From Tetracentron sinense (Eukaryota > Streptophyta > Magnoliopsida > Trochodendrales > Trochodendraceae): a DNA stretch of 64,000 nt. Positions 43,423 to 55,495 of the stretch are shown piece after piece. A model generated the notes under the pieces. It was not told the DNA's origin. It worked only from the letters and a program-made list of their open reading frames with translations, and did not search any database. The stretch lies in NCBI GenBank assembly GCA_015143295.1, contig CM026568.1, positions 20,528,607 through 20,592,606 on the forward strand, read 5' to 3'. Position 1 is the stretch's first letter, and each line of letters begins with the position of its first letter. A program made the translations under genes and the position numbers.

Positions 43423-44888
43423 ATAGACTGATTAAAATAAAAAAGTTAAATTTTTTATGTGTTTAAATATGAAGAGAAGATATCCGAGCTCCCCAAAATA
43501 TGGCTGATGACAGGGATATTTTGCGAATTACAAATATAAAAGAAACGGATATTGGACTGAATTAATCTTCCTGGAACATTAAATGCTAAATAATTCAGTA
43601 AAAGTATATATAAAAAAGATTTTTTGGGGGGTACAAAAGGAATAGTTTATGTATAATTATTGTGGCTTAAACAGATTGAGAACACAGCACATTAAGAACT
43701 GCTTTTTTGTGGAAAAAAATTCTCTTCCTTTTATCATTAAGAGCTTTGCAAAATTTCTTTTTATTTTATATTCAAATAGAAGACATAGGAAGTTAGATGA
43801 GGAATAGCATGTGATCCCAAGCTAATCCACCAAATCACATCTCAACAACTTTTATACACAACTACAACAAGTCATATGCACACACACTAGTTGGCCTGAC
43901 CCGAAAACCAAATTAGGTTTCCCGAGGCATTGGATTAATTCTTAAGAATATGGTGCATCATAGTTCTTCTTGTTCCATCCTAGGTCTGCTTCGGATGGAA
44001 TTAATCAAGTCCTAGCTCTTGTTTTTTAAGAAACCACATAGCTCCTTCTCGTTGGATATATAGATATGTATAGAATAATGTTCTCTGGATTTTTTTGCAA
44101 GTAACAAATGGTATATGGTCCCCATTGGATGTCCTTGTAAACATCATCCATCAATGTTAGCTTGGAAAAAGATGGTGTCACCATCGGAGAGAGAGAGGCA
44201 ACGAATGGGTCAGGGTTTGAGCCATCTTCAACAAATGAGTGTGCCAGATGAGACAAGTTCTTTGGTGAGTGTCCATAAACAAATGTGCCATGTCATGTGG
44301 AGTTTCGTTACTAGGGTCCGATGGTATGACTAGGACAGCTTTGCCTTTAGACTGTAAAAAACTCTAATCTAATATGGACTAAATTTAAGTTGCTATATAT
44401 GGAAATTACTACAACAATGTAAAAATTTTTTCAAAAAATTTATATATTGATTCTGGCCAACGTGTTTATGGTGATTTCCCTCTTACATCTTGACAGTTAA
44501 AAGAATAAAATATGGTTGTTTATTTGATCAACTCCACATGATCAACTATAGAAGGGCAGATAATGGGGTGTTTGGTTACTGCCATATGACTTTCCAAGAA
44601 TAAACTTTACTGCGAACAACATAATTCATTGATTGGATTGCACATTAGTGAGAGAACCACTACACTCAAAAAAAAAAAAGCTTAGAAAACATTTCATATG
44701 GATGGAAACTTGGTAGAAAAGGATTCCCATAAAACTTGGTGTCATCTTCTTTTCAAGATAAGCTAACCGGTACACAAATACAGCTTCTTATTTTTTCGTT
44801 AATGGTGAGAAAGTCTAGTCTGCAGACAAACAAAACCTCATGAGGCAGGTCAGCCCTTTGAGGTCCTCTAAAATGAGTGTATTAACAT
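43423..44888. other. Intergenic, no gene recognised
   Basis: AT-rich sequence with several homopolymer runs. No coding similarity, RNA gene or terminal repeats were recognised. Confidence 0.35.
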
Positions 44889-47187
44889 TCTGAGAGATTG
44901 CTCGAATTGGGATTTTCCCAATAGCACCGCTCGGGCGGAGGAGGGGCATCGCTCGGATGGTTGCGCAGCAGAATCAACAAAGGGCCCTGGAAGCCAGCGC
45001 TCGGGCAGAGGCCAGAGGCCAGAGCGGTGCGACGCAGTTTTAGTCCGGGAGTTTGGTTAGAAACTCCTAATTTGAGAGGAGTTTATATTTTCTAGGACTC
45101 CGAGTGTAGGCCTATAAATAGGGGATTATGGATCTAGGGTTTGTGATAGGGACCTGAACCTAATTCATGATCTTTTGATTGGAAATCAACCACTAAGAAA
45201 TCCTTTGATTGAGGATTAGCCACCAACGAACTGAGTTTTTTGATTGATACCTTCAACGATTACAATGGAGTCTTTTTATAGGACTAAAAGCATAGACTCC
45301 TACTAAATAAGAAAATAGAACATTTTAAAATAAGCAAACAACACTTACTAAAATAAGGGACTTGCTAATAGTAGAACAACTTCCTAACATTCTAGGCCTC
45401 TTGAAACAGGGCTTGTCCTCAAGCCTAAAAATCTGGAGCAAAAAGTCTCGTAGTCCTTCCAAGTCGCTTCCTCAATCGGGTGATCTTTCCAAGGGCGGAG
45501 AATCCTATCCGACAGAATCAATTGACAATTGTAGGAACACAGAATCAACCTCATCGAGTGCACCATCCAACAATAAAAACTGTGGCTTTTGACAATGATG
45601 ACCTAATTTATAAGTTTTATCACAGTTAAAACAAAGCCATTTTTCACGGTGCTCTTTCTGTTCAGCCCAAGAGAGACGTTTTACGCCGGGTGGTAACGTA
45701 GCGGTGGAAGCAGTAGGCTTCGAGACAGATTGGACCGCAATAGCCCTTAACGAAGATTGAGAAGATCCCTTAGACGAAGAATAGGTCGTAGTGGTAGTAA
45801 TAGCATCCTCTTGACACAAGCCAAATCAAAAGCATGAGTAAGGCTCGTAGGGCGAAGCAACCAGACCCCAACTTGAATATCGCCACGAAGACCCGACAAA
45901 AACATACTAATTTGATAGGCTTCAATAATCCAGGAACCAGATTAACAAGTTTTTCAAAAGCAGTGATGAATTCAAGTACCGTGCCAATTTGAGTTAACTT
46001 AGAAAGTGAACTACATGGATCCACATGTTGCCGGGAACCAAAACAGGTGCAAATTGCCTTGAAAATTACTACCAAGACAGTGAACTAAGGGATTGACGAA
46101 TCCAACGATACCATGCAATTGCATCACCTTGGAGATGAAAAACAGCTAAATGGACTTTCTGATCATCACTAACTCCATTAAGGTCGTGATATTGTTTAGC
46201 TTAGAATACCCAACCTTCAGGGTCATCACCAGCAAACTTAGGAAAATCAATATGTAGGGTTTTGCCCTGAATAGTTGCGCCTTGCGGGTTCAGAATAAGC
46301 CGTTGCTCGGGATGAGTGGCCATCAGTGTTTGGAGTGTTTGCAAGATTGTCTCATTGGTTCACCTCTTGTCTTGACACTCATGTATCAATTCTTGTATGC
46401 TAGTTGCTAAAGTTGCCAACTGAGTTGTAAGACTAGCAACATGAGTGTCCAACTCCTTAACAGTCATGGTGATGCAAGAAAAAAGTAAGAAAGGAAGATG
46501 ATAATGGAGGAGAAGGTGAGGGAAAAAAAAATTTGGCTCAAAATCGATGCTCTGATACTAGACGATAGGGACCTGAACCTAATTCACGATCTTTTGATTG
46601 GAGATCAACCACCAAGAAATCCTTTGATTGAGGATTAGCCACCAATGAACTGAGTTTTTTGATTGCTACCTTCAACGATTACAATGGAATCCTTTTATAG
46701 AACTAAGAGCATACAACTCCTACTAAATAAGAAAATAGAACATCCTAAAATAAGCAAACAACACTTACTAAAATAAGGGACTTGCTAACAGTAGAACAGT
46801 TTCATAACAATTTGTATTGAAAGATCAATGGTTCATGAGAAGGTGAATATTAGGGCTCCCGAAGGAGAGCGGGTTTTGCTCTCGGGGAGAGTCCTAGTTG
46901 TTCTCATAGGAGTAGGAGATAATAGAAAGGGTTTAACATACTAGGGCTTAGGAAATGTTGAAGGGAGGAGTTGTACAAGGGGCTTTGGGCTTGAGTTGTG
47001 ATTTAATCTGAGAAGAGAGTGTTTATCTTGTATTGAGTTTCTCAAGGTTTGTTTTAATAAAGAAAAAACAATCGGATCTTGACCCGTGGATGTAGGCAGG
47101 TTATTGTCAAACCACGTATATCTTTTGTGTTTTTCGTGTGCTTGTTTATTCATTTCCGTCGGGTGTTATTCTATTATTTCCCCAACA
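44889..47187 (+). mobile_element. Solo LTR (about 630 bp net) holding a nested gag-only element
   Basis: Fossil. Perfect AACAT repeats flank it (44884-44888 and 47188-47192). It starts TCTGAGAG and ends CCCCAACA. TATAAATAG lies at 45113-45121. GC-rich motifs including the dyad CCGCTCGGGCGG occur upstream of that (44927-45010). The element at 45144-46809 is inserted in its leader part. No internal region is present. Confidence 0.8.
45144..46809 (-). mobile_element. Gag-only LTR element (TR-GAG-like, Ty3-type gag), broken
   Basis: Fossil, 1666 bp. LTRs at 45144-45389 and 46563-46809 are closely similar (about 93% by eye). On the minus strand a primer-site-like TAGTATCAGAGC follows the 5' LTR, then a gag region (about 46470 to 45490) with recognisable FPKFAGDDPEGW and a zinc knuckle CFNCDKTYKLGHHCQK near 45600. 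The 3' LTR follows at once, with no protease, reverse transcriptase or integrase. This layout matches the non-autonomous TR-GAG class known in plants. The gag is broken in several places. Flanking 5-mers GTTTG/ATTTG are a near-perfect target duplication inside the host solo LTR. Confidence 0.85.
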
Positions 47188-47192
47188 AACAT

Positions 47193-47440
47193 ACTTAGAA
47201 AAATCTCTTCTCCAACTTGGGCTACTTGTTTTGCCCTACCTCTATATACATGATTAAAACCATGGTTAGCCTCCTAATATATCTGATTAAAACTAATTCT
47301 ACAAATGGGCTCGGGGCTGCTTAGCTAACCAGACAGCTACTTGATTAGCCTCACACATATCTTAGTGCATTGTAGTTTTTCCTTTTAACATCGATGCTCA
47401 ATAGTGTCGACTCACTATTAGGGGATGGCTGGTCAACTTG

Positions 47441-47471
<31 letters not shown>

Positions 47472-47903
47472 TATATTATAAAATTAAATAATAATAAAAA
47501 AAATGATTTCTGAGTTGGGAAGGATAGCTAGTCAACTTGATTAAGAAGAATCGAAATTGTGCATGTGACATGGAGAATATTTATGATGCTAAGATGTGTA
47601 TATGTGAATATGAAGCCAACATGTGTATTTGTGTGTGTGTGTGAGAGAGAGAGACATCAAATTGACTTATAATCTATAAATTAATTAAATAAATTGAATG
47701 GATGCAATGTATCTTTTCATATGTATTAGCCATTGGGATTCTTCCCAATGATGTGGAAGTGTAAGACAGAAATTGCAACTACAACAACCACAATTTTTCT
47801 AAAGAGATAAGCCAAGAGTTAGATTCCAGATTCACCCTTTCAAGATAATTAAAGATCCCTTCCTCCCTCTTGTGGCTGTTGTGATTCTGAATTATTATCT
47901 CTA
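47193..47903. other. Intergenic with microsatellite
   Basis: An AAT repeat lies at about 47440-47470 and TGTG/GAGA runs near 47630-47655. No gene was recognised. Confidence 0.4.
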
Positions 47904-48938
47904 TCTCCACTAATATAATGAGAATTCTCGATGTTCAAAATGTTGATTGAAAGTATAATATCTAAAATACCCTTACATGAAATGATTATAAATAAATATG
48001 CAAAAGAAAATTTGTAAGAAACTAATTTTTTGTAGTCATTTCCTCCCTCACTCTGTATCCCTTTTCTACCCCACTCTCTCCTGTATAGAGATTGAATCAG
48101 CCAATCGTGATTGAACTCGAGTTCAATTGCACTGACATTCAATTGCACCCTCATGTCAACACATGCCTATTTTAATTCTTATTAACCATAGTTAAGATTT
48201 ATTGACCCTTAATGTTCAATAATCTAATCTTGATTTTTAGAAATTATTTTTTTTATAAAAAATAAGTTTAGGTTAACGTGTCCCCTTTAGCCTTTATTAA
48301 CTGTGGTTAAGATTTTTTAACCCTTAGGGTTCAACAATCAAATCTTGGTTTTTAAATTATTATTTTTTAAAATAAGCTTAGGGTTTAAATTTCTTAACCC
48401 TTGGTTTCTTTTTTTAAATATTTTTTTTCTACACATGCCTATTTTAATTCTTACTAACCGTAGTTAAGATTTATTGACCCTTAGGGTTCAATAATCTAAT
48501 CTTTGATTTTTGGAAATTATTTTTTTTTATAAAAAATAAGCTTAGGTTATCGTGTCCTCTTTAACCTTTATTAACAGTGGTTAAGATTTATTAACCCTTA
48601 GGGTTCAACAATCAAATCTTGGTTTTTAAATTATTATTTTTTAAAATAACAGTAGGGTTTAAATTTCTTAACCCTTGGGTTACTTTTTTTAAATATTTTT
48701 TTTTCTAAAAACTAAGGTTAGATTGTTAAATCATAAGAGTTAATAAATCTTAACCACGATTAAGATGAGTTAAAATGTATACGTGTTGTGATTGAGCTCT
48801 CCTTAAGTTAGCCAGAGGCCAACATGTTTCTCTCCCTTTCACACACGTGCATTACATTGGTCACACTAGCGTGGCTCACACTTTCTTCTCTCTCTCCCTC
48901 TTCCCTATCTCACGTGCATAGCACGTGCAGCCCACCAG
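47904..48938 (+). mobile_element. Non-autonomous Helitron, about 1.03 kb
   Basis: Starts TCTCCACTAATATAATGAG after an A. Ends with hairpin CACGTGC-ATA-GCACGTG followed by CAGCCCACCAG and a T. This matches the 5' TC and 3' hairpin plus CTRR-like end of Helitrons, inserted between A and T (the last four bases are CCAG, one off CTAG). It shares ends and interior (AGCCAATCG.GATTGAACTCG) with 54457-54833. It contains a 272-bp tandem duplication and no Rep/helicase. Confidence 0.7.
48159..48702. repeat. 272-bp tandem duplication inside the Helitron
   Basis: Copies start ACACATGCCTATTTTAATTC at 48159 and 48431. Each itself contains two diverged half-units (AACCCTTAGGGTTCAA.AATC and similar), so the array grew in two steps. 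Confidence 0.85.
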
Positions 48939-50398
48939 TTATTATTTAAAGGAAGAAACTTCTACATAACATTAAAAGGTACAAATAATATTCTGTTATT
49001 TGTATATTTTGTAGGCAAAACAGCAATTTTAGCTTGAACCAAGCTATCTGGATTCTGGATTACACTAACTCAATGTTATCAAGGTTAGTTAACACGAAAG
49101 GCACCGTTAAGCGATGGTTTGATTAACTTGCTTAAAGAGACATAAGCATGATTTTGAGATATTTAATGGAATTATAATTTTGTTTGATAACTTTCCTAAG
49201 TCTGACATACAACAAAATGCTGGATTCCATTCTCTGTGTCTTACAACAGTTGTGTATAAGCGCAATGTAATTACTTAAGCAAAAACATACTTAGATTAGA
49301 AAATTTTGTTATATAGGAATGTACCCTTAGATATTTCCTGTTAAGGAAGAATGAATCGCTCTCGAATAGGAATCTATTAAATATTAAAATTATTAATTAA
49401 ATCAAGGTGTTCTATATATGGTGGAGTAGGGGTGGCAATTCTGACGCGGCATTCCACAACTAGACTGTTTTTACGTGGATGTGAATTTGATTTTCTCAAC
49501 GAGTTTATAATTGGGTTGAAGAGGAGTCATCGTGGGTGCAACGCTTGATGTTGCTACCCGTTTCGAAGGTTAAGAAAAAATATTTAAAAAAAGGAAAAAG
49601 TTATGGTCTCAAGTCTCAACAAGGTTAAGGTAATAAAAAAAAATTGAAACATCCCAACTGCATTGAGACTTTGAAAGTTTGCGTATGGGGCTAGCGTTTC
49701 TGGCGAGTTGAATATAGGTTAAGCACCTCGAATGGATATTTATCAATAATTTTATACGATAATTTCAATTATTAAAGCCCTTTTTTTTGTTTTGGTTTGA
49801 TTTTGCCTCTTTCAACCTATTATTAACATGGGTTGGATTAGATACCCATGGTATCCTTAATCAACCCAAAACTAACCTAACCCAAACCAACTCAAATCCA
49901 ACCCTTGTCATACCGTGGAAGGTGGGGAAGAAAAATATATATATATATATATTAAAGTCTTTCTTGATGGTACATGGTGGCCAAACACTTTGGAAGCCAA
50001 CACCTACTCGCGCTCTCTCTCTTTATTCCTTATAGTCACTATAGCAGTGTTAATATCCTATCATCGGTTAGAAGCCCAGAGGCCTAACATTTTATAAAGA
50101 ATGGATTTTTCAACTGTCACACCATGTGAAAATGATTACCAGACTATTCAAGCGGGCGGGGATTAACACTGGGACTGGTACAATATGGAGGTGTGAACTG
50201 AAGCCAACACTTCCTGGTCAATATATTTAGTGAAGCAGCCTCCACGACAAAAAAGTGACTAAATCCGATGATTCTGACCGCCCAGTCTTGTAAAAAGTCG
50301 TCAATTTTGGGATGGTGAAGTCCACTTGATCAGATTCATAAACACCTCATGTGTACAGGCAGTTTCATCTTGTCCTGGAACCAAATTTTCTACAAAAG
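48939..50398. other. Intergenic, no gene recognised
   Basis: Mostly AT-rich; a short TA run lies near 49930. No family was recognised. Confidence 0.35.
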
Positions 50399-50760
50399 TC
50401 AAAAGTATAATGATCCAATGGTCATGGCTCATGATCATCATAACAAAGTAGGGTCAGTTCTAGGGTGTAAACAAGCCGAGTTGAGCTGAGCCTCAAAAGT
50501 ATAATGATCCAATGGTCATGACTCATGATCATCGTAATGAAGTAGGGTCGGCGGTTCTAGGGTGTAAACAAGCCAAGTTGAGCTGAGCTGGGTGTTGCTC
50601 AAGCTCGGCTCATGACATTATATTCTGGCTCAAGCTTATCTTGAGCTCAATTCGAGTCCTCGAATGTTCGTTTTGAGTTCGGCTCGTCTATAGATAATTG
50701 AGCTTAGATCGGCTTGCGATCTTGCATTATTATTTTAGACTCGTTTATCCTAATAAATAA
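50399..50760. repeat. 94-bp tandem duplication and GAGCT-rich MITE-like repeat
   Basis: TCAAAAGTATAATGATCCAA starts copies at 50399 and 50493. Each copy ends in GGTGTAAACAAGCC.AGTTGAGCTGAG, the typical left end of a GAGCTCGGCT-rich repeat seen in many plants. The second copy continues into that repeat to about 50760. Confidence 0.7.
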
Positions 50761-52139
50761 AAAAATTCAAATCAAAATCTTAAGAGTTAAACATGCTTAG
50801 GAGATTACATTCCGAGAGGAATCGAGCCAGCTCACGATCTGGCTCGGCTCATTGACTGTTCTCATGTGAAGGCGAGAAGCTCTACAGTTATCTTTAAAGG
50901 CCTTATGGAGAGGGCCCAGGCATCGTACGGTAGGGATTCTTCCACGTAAGGCATGACCGTCGACTACTGGACAATGGATCAACTACAAGAAAATCTCTCA
51001 TCTCAGCACGCAGACGATGACCTCATTGGCATTTGGGATTTCCAAAGTCGCTGGTGGGTCCCATTCGTTTAGGACACGCCAAAACCCCGGAAACTTGGAC
51101 GCTTCGATACCAACGGCACGTGTCGGTGATTACGATGTCCTCTCCTCCCAAAACTATCCCAACAATCTTTGCCGTACAATTAGAGTCCTCTCACACCGGC
51201 TCAGCAAGTCTTCTTAATAGTTAGGAGGCAACTATACATGAAGTCTTTCTGGGTCAAACAAAGGTTAAAAACTCTCATTTTAAAAGTAAATTTCAAAGCA
51301 TTTGTAGCCACTAGCCAGCAATCCCATTGCCTTATCAAATTGACTATACTACCCTTCTAATTTTTTTTGGAAGATAATACCCTTCTAAGTTGCCGAAGCA
51401 TTGAATTGGCTAAGTTTAAAATATTCTCACCAAATATTTTGAATTTCACAAAATCTTGAAGTTCCACAAAATTTTTGAAATTTTGTGAAGATAAATTATT
51501 AGTTTTTCGTTATATGTGAATTTTTTCTAGTATTTTTTTATAAAGTTATCAAATGTAAATCAATTATTTAATTGTTAAATATAATATTTAATTTTTATAA
51601 TTAAATTAATATAACCTATTAAATTTAAATGTAATATTTTGGATTTAATAATTAAAAGTTTCTTTATAAAAATAAAATAATTATAGTTATCAAATGAATT
51701 CCTAGCATTTAAGTATTTAAAAAAAAATTAAATAAGTAGTAGAAGTGTTTAAGAGTCTTAAGCACCTAATTTATTAGGTATCCTAGTATAAACCTAATAA
51801 TTTAAATTAAAAGATAAGATTACCTTTATAAAATTAACAAATTATAATTACTGAGTGAGTAAGTGTTTAATGGTCTTTTTAAGTATCCTAACTTATTACC
51901 TATCCTATTATAGTTATGAATAAATATTTAATTAAATTTGTAATCTGATAAATAATTTATTTATTTTATTTTTAAAACAAAACCCTAAAATTTTAGAAAA
52001 AAATCGCAAATTTTTTACTAAGATCTTAGAAATTTTGATATACTTTCGTAAATATTGGTAATTTAATAATAATTTATATATATATAAAAAGAAACTGTAA
52101 GGGATAAAATTCGTAAAAACTGTTTAACGTTGGGGAACG
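50761..52139. other. Intergenic, no gene recognised
   Basis: Short open frames at 51017-51224 show no family similarity that I can see. From 51420 on the sequence is strongly AT-rich and repetitive. Confidence 0.35.
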
Positions 52140-52943
52140 AGCTGGCTTTTGTTGTTTTGTGCACAAAGGTGACACGTGGATGTGTGTTTGAGTCACGTGC
52201 TTAAAATAGAAGGCTACACAATATCTGATGCATAGCGTTCACGTTGTACAAATTAAGACGTATCCGTGGTCTTGCGAAACAACGTTCTCGTTGTGGTTTT
52301 GACAACGAATCCGTTGTCTTGTGCACAACGTAGACGTTGTATTCTCGACAACGTTTTCAGTGTTAATTGAACAACGAGCCCGTCGTGATTCAGATAAGGT
52401 TGTCTAGGTCATATTTTAAGACATATACAACGTACTCGAGCTCGAGTCAACAACGAGACCGACTCGCAGGAGGGAATAATCAGGAGGCGATCGATTGTTC
52501 TGACAAGTGGGCCGAAAGCACTGCCTCGACATTTAATGCAGGTCACTTCTATGTGCTGTCAGACTCAACCGACTGAACTAATGGTAGGCTTTCACTTGTG
52601 ATGCAACAGGTGGTAGATTTTACTGACATATTTGGTAATGAGTGCAGGGCACGTGGTATGGGCATCTATGGTCATTTATGACCATACCAAGGTTAACCTA
52701 TAAATACCCCGAGAATTTCAGTGTTACAGAGATCGAAAGATAGACATAATTTTCAGTACTCCTATTTGCTTTACTGTTCATCATCTTCTTCATCTACTTA
52801 CTTTATCATCGGAGTACAGGTCAGGGTATCACACCCTTCAACTTCTACCTTTTACCAGTAAACCAGAGGTGAACAGTTGCAGCTGACACGTGTCATTTCT
52901 GGTATTTTTCCCCCTCAGAAACCAACACTATATTGATCGAAAA
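52140..52943 (+). mobile_element. LTR-like unit with dyad array and TATA box
   Basis: Fossil. A TATAAATA box lies at 52699-52706, a leader follows, and the right end is CCCCTCAGAAACCAACA at about 52943. The left end was not fixed and no matching target duplication was found. The dyad array at 52232-52386 lies upstream of the TATA box. A solo or truncated LTR is the likeliest reading. Confidence 0.5.
52232..52386. promoter_or_regulatory. Seven dyads ACAACG-N4-CGTTGT, 23-bp period
   Basis: Dyad centres lie at about 52239.5, 52262.5, 52286.5, 52309.5, 52332.5, 52355.5 and 52378.5, that is 23, 24, 23, 23, 23, 23 bp apart. Arms are ACAACG and CGTTGT (the outer units are slightly degenerate). The 4-bp centres all differ: TTCA, TATC, TTCT, AATC, TAGA, TTTT, AGCC. 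Conserved arms with free centres suggest binding by a dimer. Confidence 0.85.
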
Positions 52944-53570
52944 TTTGAAATTCCCAAATTTCACCTGAAATCATGCACCCCGAAAATAATAGAGATATCA
53001 ATTTATTTTTGACATATTGATGGCTCAAGCCACCTTAGGATGCAAGTGGCTTCTAGCCATGATAGAAGCATGAATTCAAAATATTAGATCTAAAGAGGAG
53101 TTGAAGCAACCGTTGACACAAATCTCAGTCTTCTAAGTAGATGATCTGGAAAAACAAGATTGTATATTATTTTTTTAAATATCGCCCCCAACTCTAATTG
53201 GATAATATCAAAAGCTGAGAGGCTGATTGGTTAGATTCAGAACTAATTTTTAAAGGGCATTGTTCTTAGTGCTGTTGGTCCCCTCCCTTCACCAAGTCAT
53301 AAAAATCAACTGTGATGGTGCTCTTATTCTAGACTATATAGCTCTTCGGTGATTGGAGTTGTTGCCTGAGATCATAATGGTGTGGCTTTAGCTTAATTGA
53401 GTTTTTGGGTACCCAAAAACAAAAGAAAAAATATTCACAAGAACGTTTAGAACCTCAAATCCCATGTTAGGAATGAAACTCTAATAGGACATTTCTATGT
53501 TATTCTTAACAAATTGTTATATTTTTTGTTTTGAGCACACTTGCTCTTATAAATGTAGAATTAGTTTATA
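52944..53570. other. Intergenic, no gene recognised
   Basis: No coding similarity or element ends were seen. Confidence 0.35.
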
Positions 53571-53711
53571 GGTACTCCCAAATCCTAACCGTTTATCTCA
53601 ATTATCAGGCAATTAGGATTAGAACTAATGTGACATTAGAAAAAACAAAATAAGTCAAGCTAAATCTTGACCCTCAATGATTAGTTCTAAAGGGTTAGGA
53701 TTAGGGAGTAA
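53571..53711. mobile_element. Foldback MITE, copy 2
   Basis: Starts GGTACTCCCAAATCCTAACC and ends GGTTAGGATTAGGGAGTA. Interior matches copy 1 (GATTAGAACTAATGTGACAT..., AAGTCAAGCTAAAT). The superfamily is unclear. Confidence 0.75.
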
Positions 53712-54456
53712 ATGTATTCAAACCGTAAATGATTGTAACCAAACATTGCTGGACTATGCTATTCCCACACATCTCATTCCACTAGTAAAAATACAAGAAC
53801 TATATCAAACTTTATGGGGACATAATTACCTCTTAATTTACTTTTTATATAGTTGCAGCACGTTTAAGAACACCATTACCTTCTTCTTCCCATGGCTAGG
53901 AGCAACCCGACGCCCGCAGCTGTGCAACACATCAGCAGCGCAATAGCCACCCCCTTTTTTCTTTTTCTTATGCTCCTTCTTTACAAATAAGGGCAGTAGC
54001 AGTGTGGTCTTGTCCTTCTTAGATCTCGATCAAACCTAAAGCAACAGTATCCTCTATAAAATTTTTAACTTATTATTTCAATTTACAAATTATGTTTGAT
54101 TCTACATTGGTAAAGGTATGCAGTATGTTGTCAATTTTTAAGAGAAATTGATCTCCTCTAATGACTAACTAAAGGTTGATTAATGTTTATGTTCCGTGCA
54201 CTGGATGTCATGTTCGTCTAGACCCTAATTTTTAAAATTTTATTAATAAAAAAGTATTATGTGCACCTTTTCTAGTCATATAATGTATAAGAATACCACA
54301 TTCTGATTCACAAAATAATTTCCTATAAGAAAGAGAGGGGAAAAAAAAGATTTCCATGATTAATTTTAAGTTGTATTCAAGAGAGAATTTGAGCTCTCAC
54401 AAATCTCCCAGAGATAATTTGAAAATTATAAATATAAAAAAAGAGTGTGTCCATCA
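53712..54456. other. Intergenic, no gene recognised
   Basis: AT-rich, no features recognised. Confidence 0.35.
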
Positions 54457-54833
54457 TCTTTACTATTATAATGCGAGAGCCTTGCGTAGATGAATTTTTC
54501 GAATTTCTCAAACTACCCTTATATAAAAACAAGTCATTGATTTAATGTTTTATTTTAATTCCTAAACTACCCCTTGCTCATCTATCTATTTAGAATCACA
54601 GCCAATCGCGATTGAACTCGGGTAGAGTTCAATCGCACCCGTGGGTTAACACGTGTCCCTTTTAACTCCTATTAATTGTGGTTAACTCTTTTCTCTCGCG
54701 CTGATGTGCATCGCACCTGCCACTAGCGAATTCAATCGCACCCACAGGTTAACACGTGTCCCTTTTAACTCCTATTAATTGTAGTTAAGTCCTTCCCCTC
54801 TCTTTCACGTGCATCGCACGTGCCACCCGCTAG
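54457..54833 (+). mobile_element. Non-autonomous Helitron, 377 bp
   Basis: Starts TCTTTACTATTATAATGCGA after an A (54456). Ends with hairpin CACGTGC-ATC-GCACGTG (54806-54822), then CCACCCG and CTAG, followed by T (54834). This is the full Helitron end signature: 5' TC, 3' hairpin, CTRR, A/T target. An inner duplication (CAATCGCACCC...GTTAACACGTGTCCC, twice) is visible. Confidence 0.85.
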
Positions 54834-55380
54834 TATAAATAATTATACATAATTTTCAAAATGCCCTTGTCAAGGCATATTTTGGGGAGCTCTAATTCTC
54901 TCTTTGATCCCTGTGCTCCTGTTTATAGTTAAACTCAACAAAGAATTAGGCTTTTTACATTAATTAAAAAAATATAAGAAAGAAATGAAAAATAACCCAA
55001 TAATTTTTCATTGCCTTGATCTTGGTTAATTTATGTCTTGAGTCTTGACGCTTGATGACGCCCCATGGAGAGCCACCAAATGCCAGTGGACAAATTAAAT
55101 ATATAAGCAAGGTTAAAGAGGTCATTTCGAAAGGGTAATTCAGTCAATCGAATTTCAAAATTGAGTGTTTATTAGTAATACCTCAGAATAAATAAAAAGG
55201 CGAGAGTAGTAGGTATCCAGTTCACATTTCTTAACCATAGTTAGCTACCTACCTTTCAAACTCGCCACTTTCCATATATACATGAATCTGCATCTTTATT
55301 TTGAATTACTGCAAATTCAAGTAATTAATAATTATTCTGGATTTCATTTCTAAATTGGATTTTCCAACACAAAAATCCAT
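54834..55380. promoter_or_regulatory. Upstream region of glutamine synthetase
   Basis: Non-coding, presumed promoter of the GS1 gene. It begins right at the Helitron end, so the Helitron lies about 550 bp upstream of the TATA box. No specific binding site was assigned. Confidence 0.4.
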
Positions 55381-55388
55381 TATAAAAG
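55381..55388 (+). promoter_or_regulatory. Putative TATA box of GS1
   Basis: TATAAAAG at 55381-55388, about 110 bp before the ATG. A CT-rich start region and a leader with GAGAGAG follow. Confidence 0.65.
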
Positions 55389-55495
55389 CAACTCATCCTC
55401 CCGTCCTTCTTCACGTCTCTGCAGAAAAACACAGAGAGAGATTCCAAGAGATCCAAGAGAAATCTCGCTGTGTTTTTTGAGTCTCTGTTTCCACC

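Noticed and set aside
51017-51224. Overlapping open frames of 60-66 codons
   Set aside because: No family similarity, no introns or flanking signals; probably chance.
52232-52386. CRISPR-like array
   Set aside because: A 23-bp period with dyad units and 4-bp variable centres does not fit repeat-spacer structure, and the context is a plant nuclear LTR.
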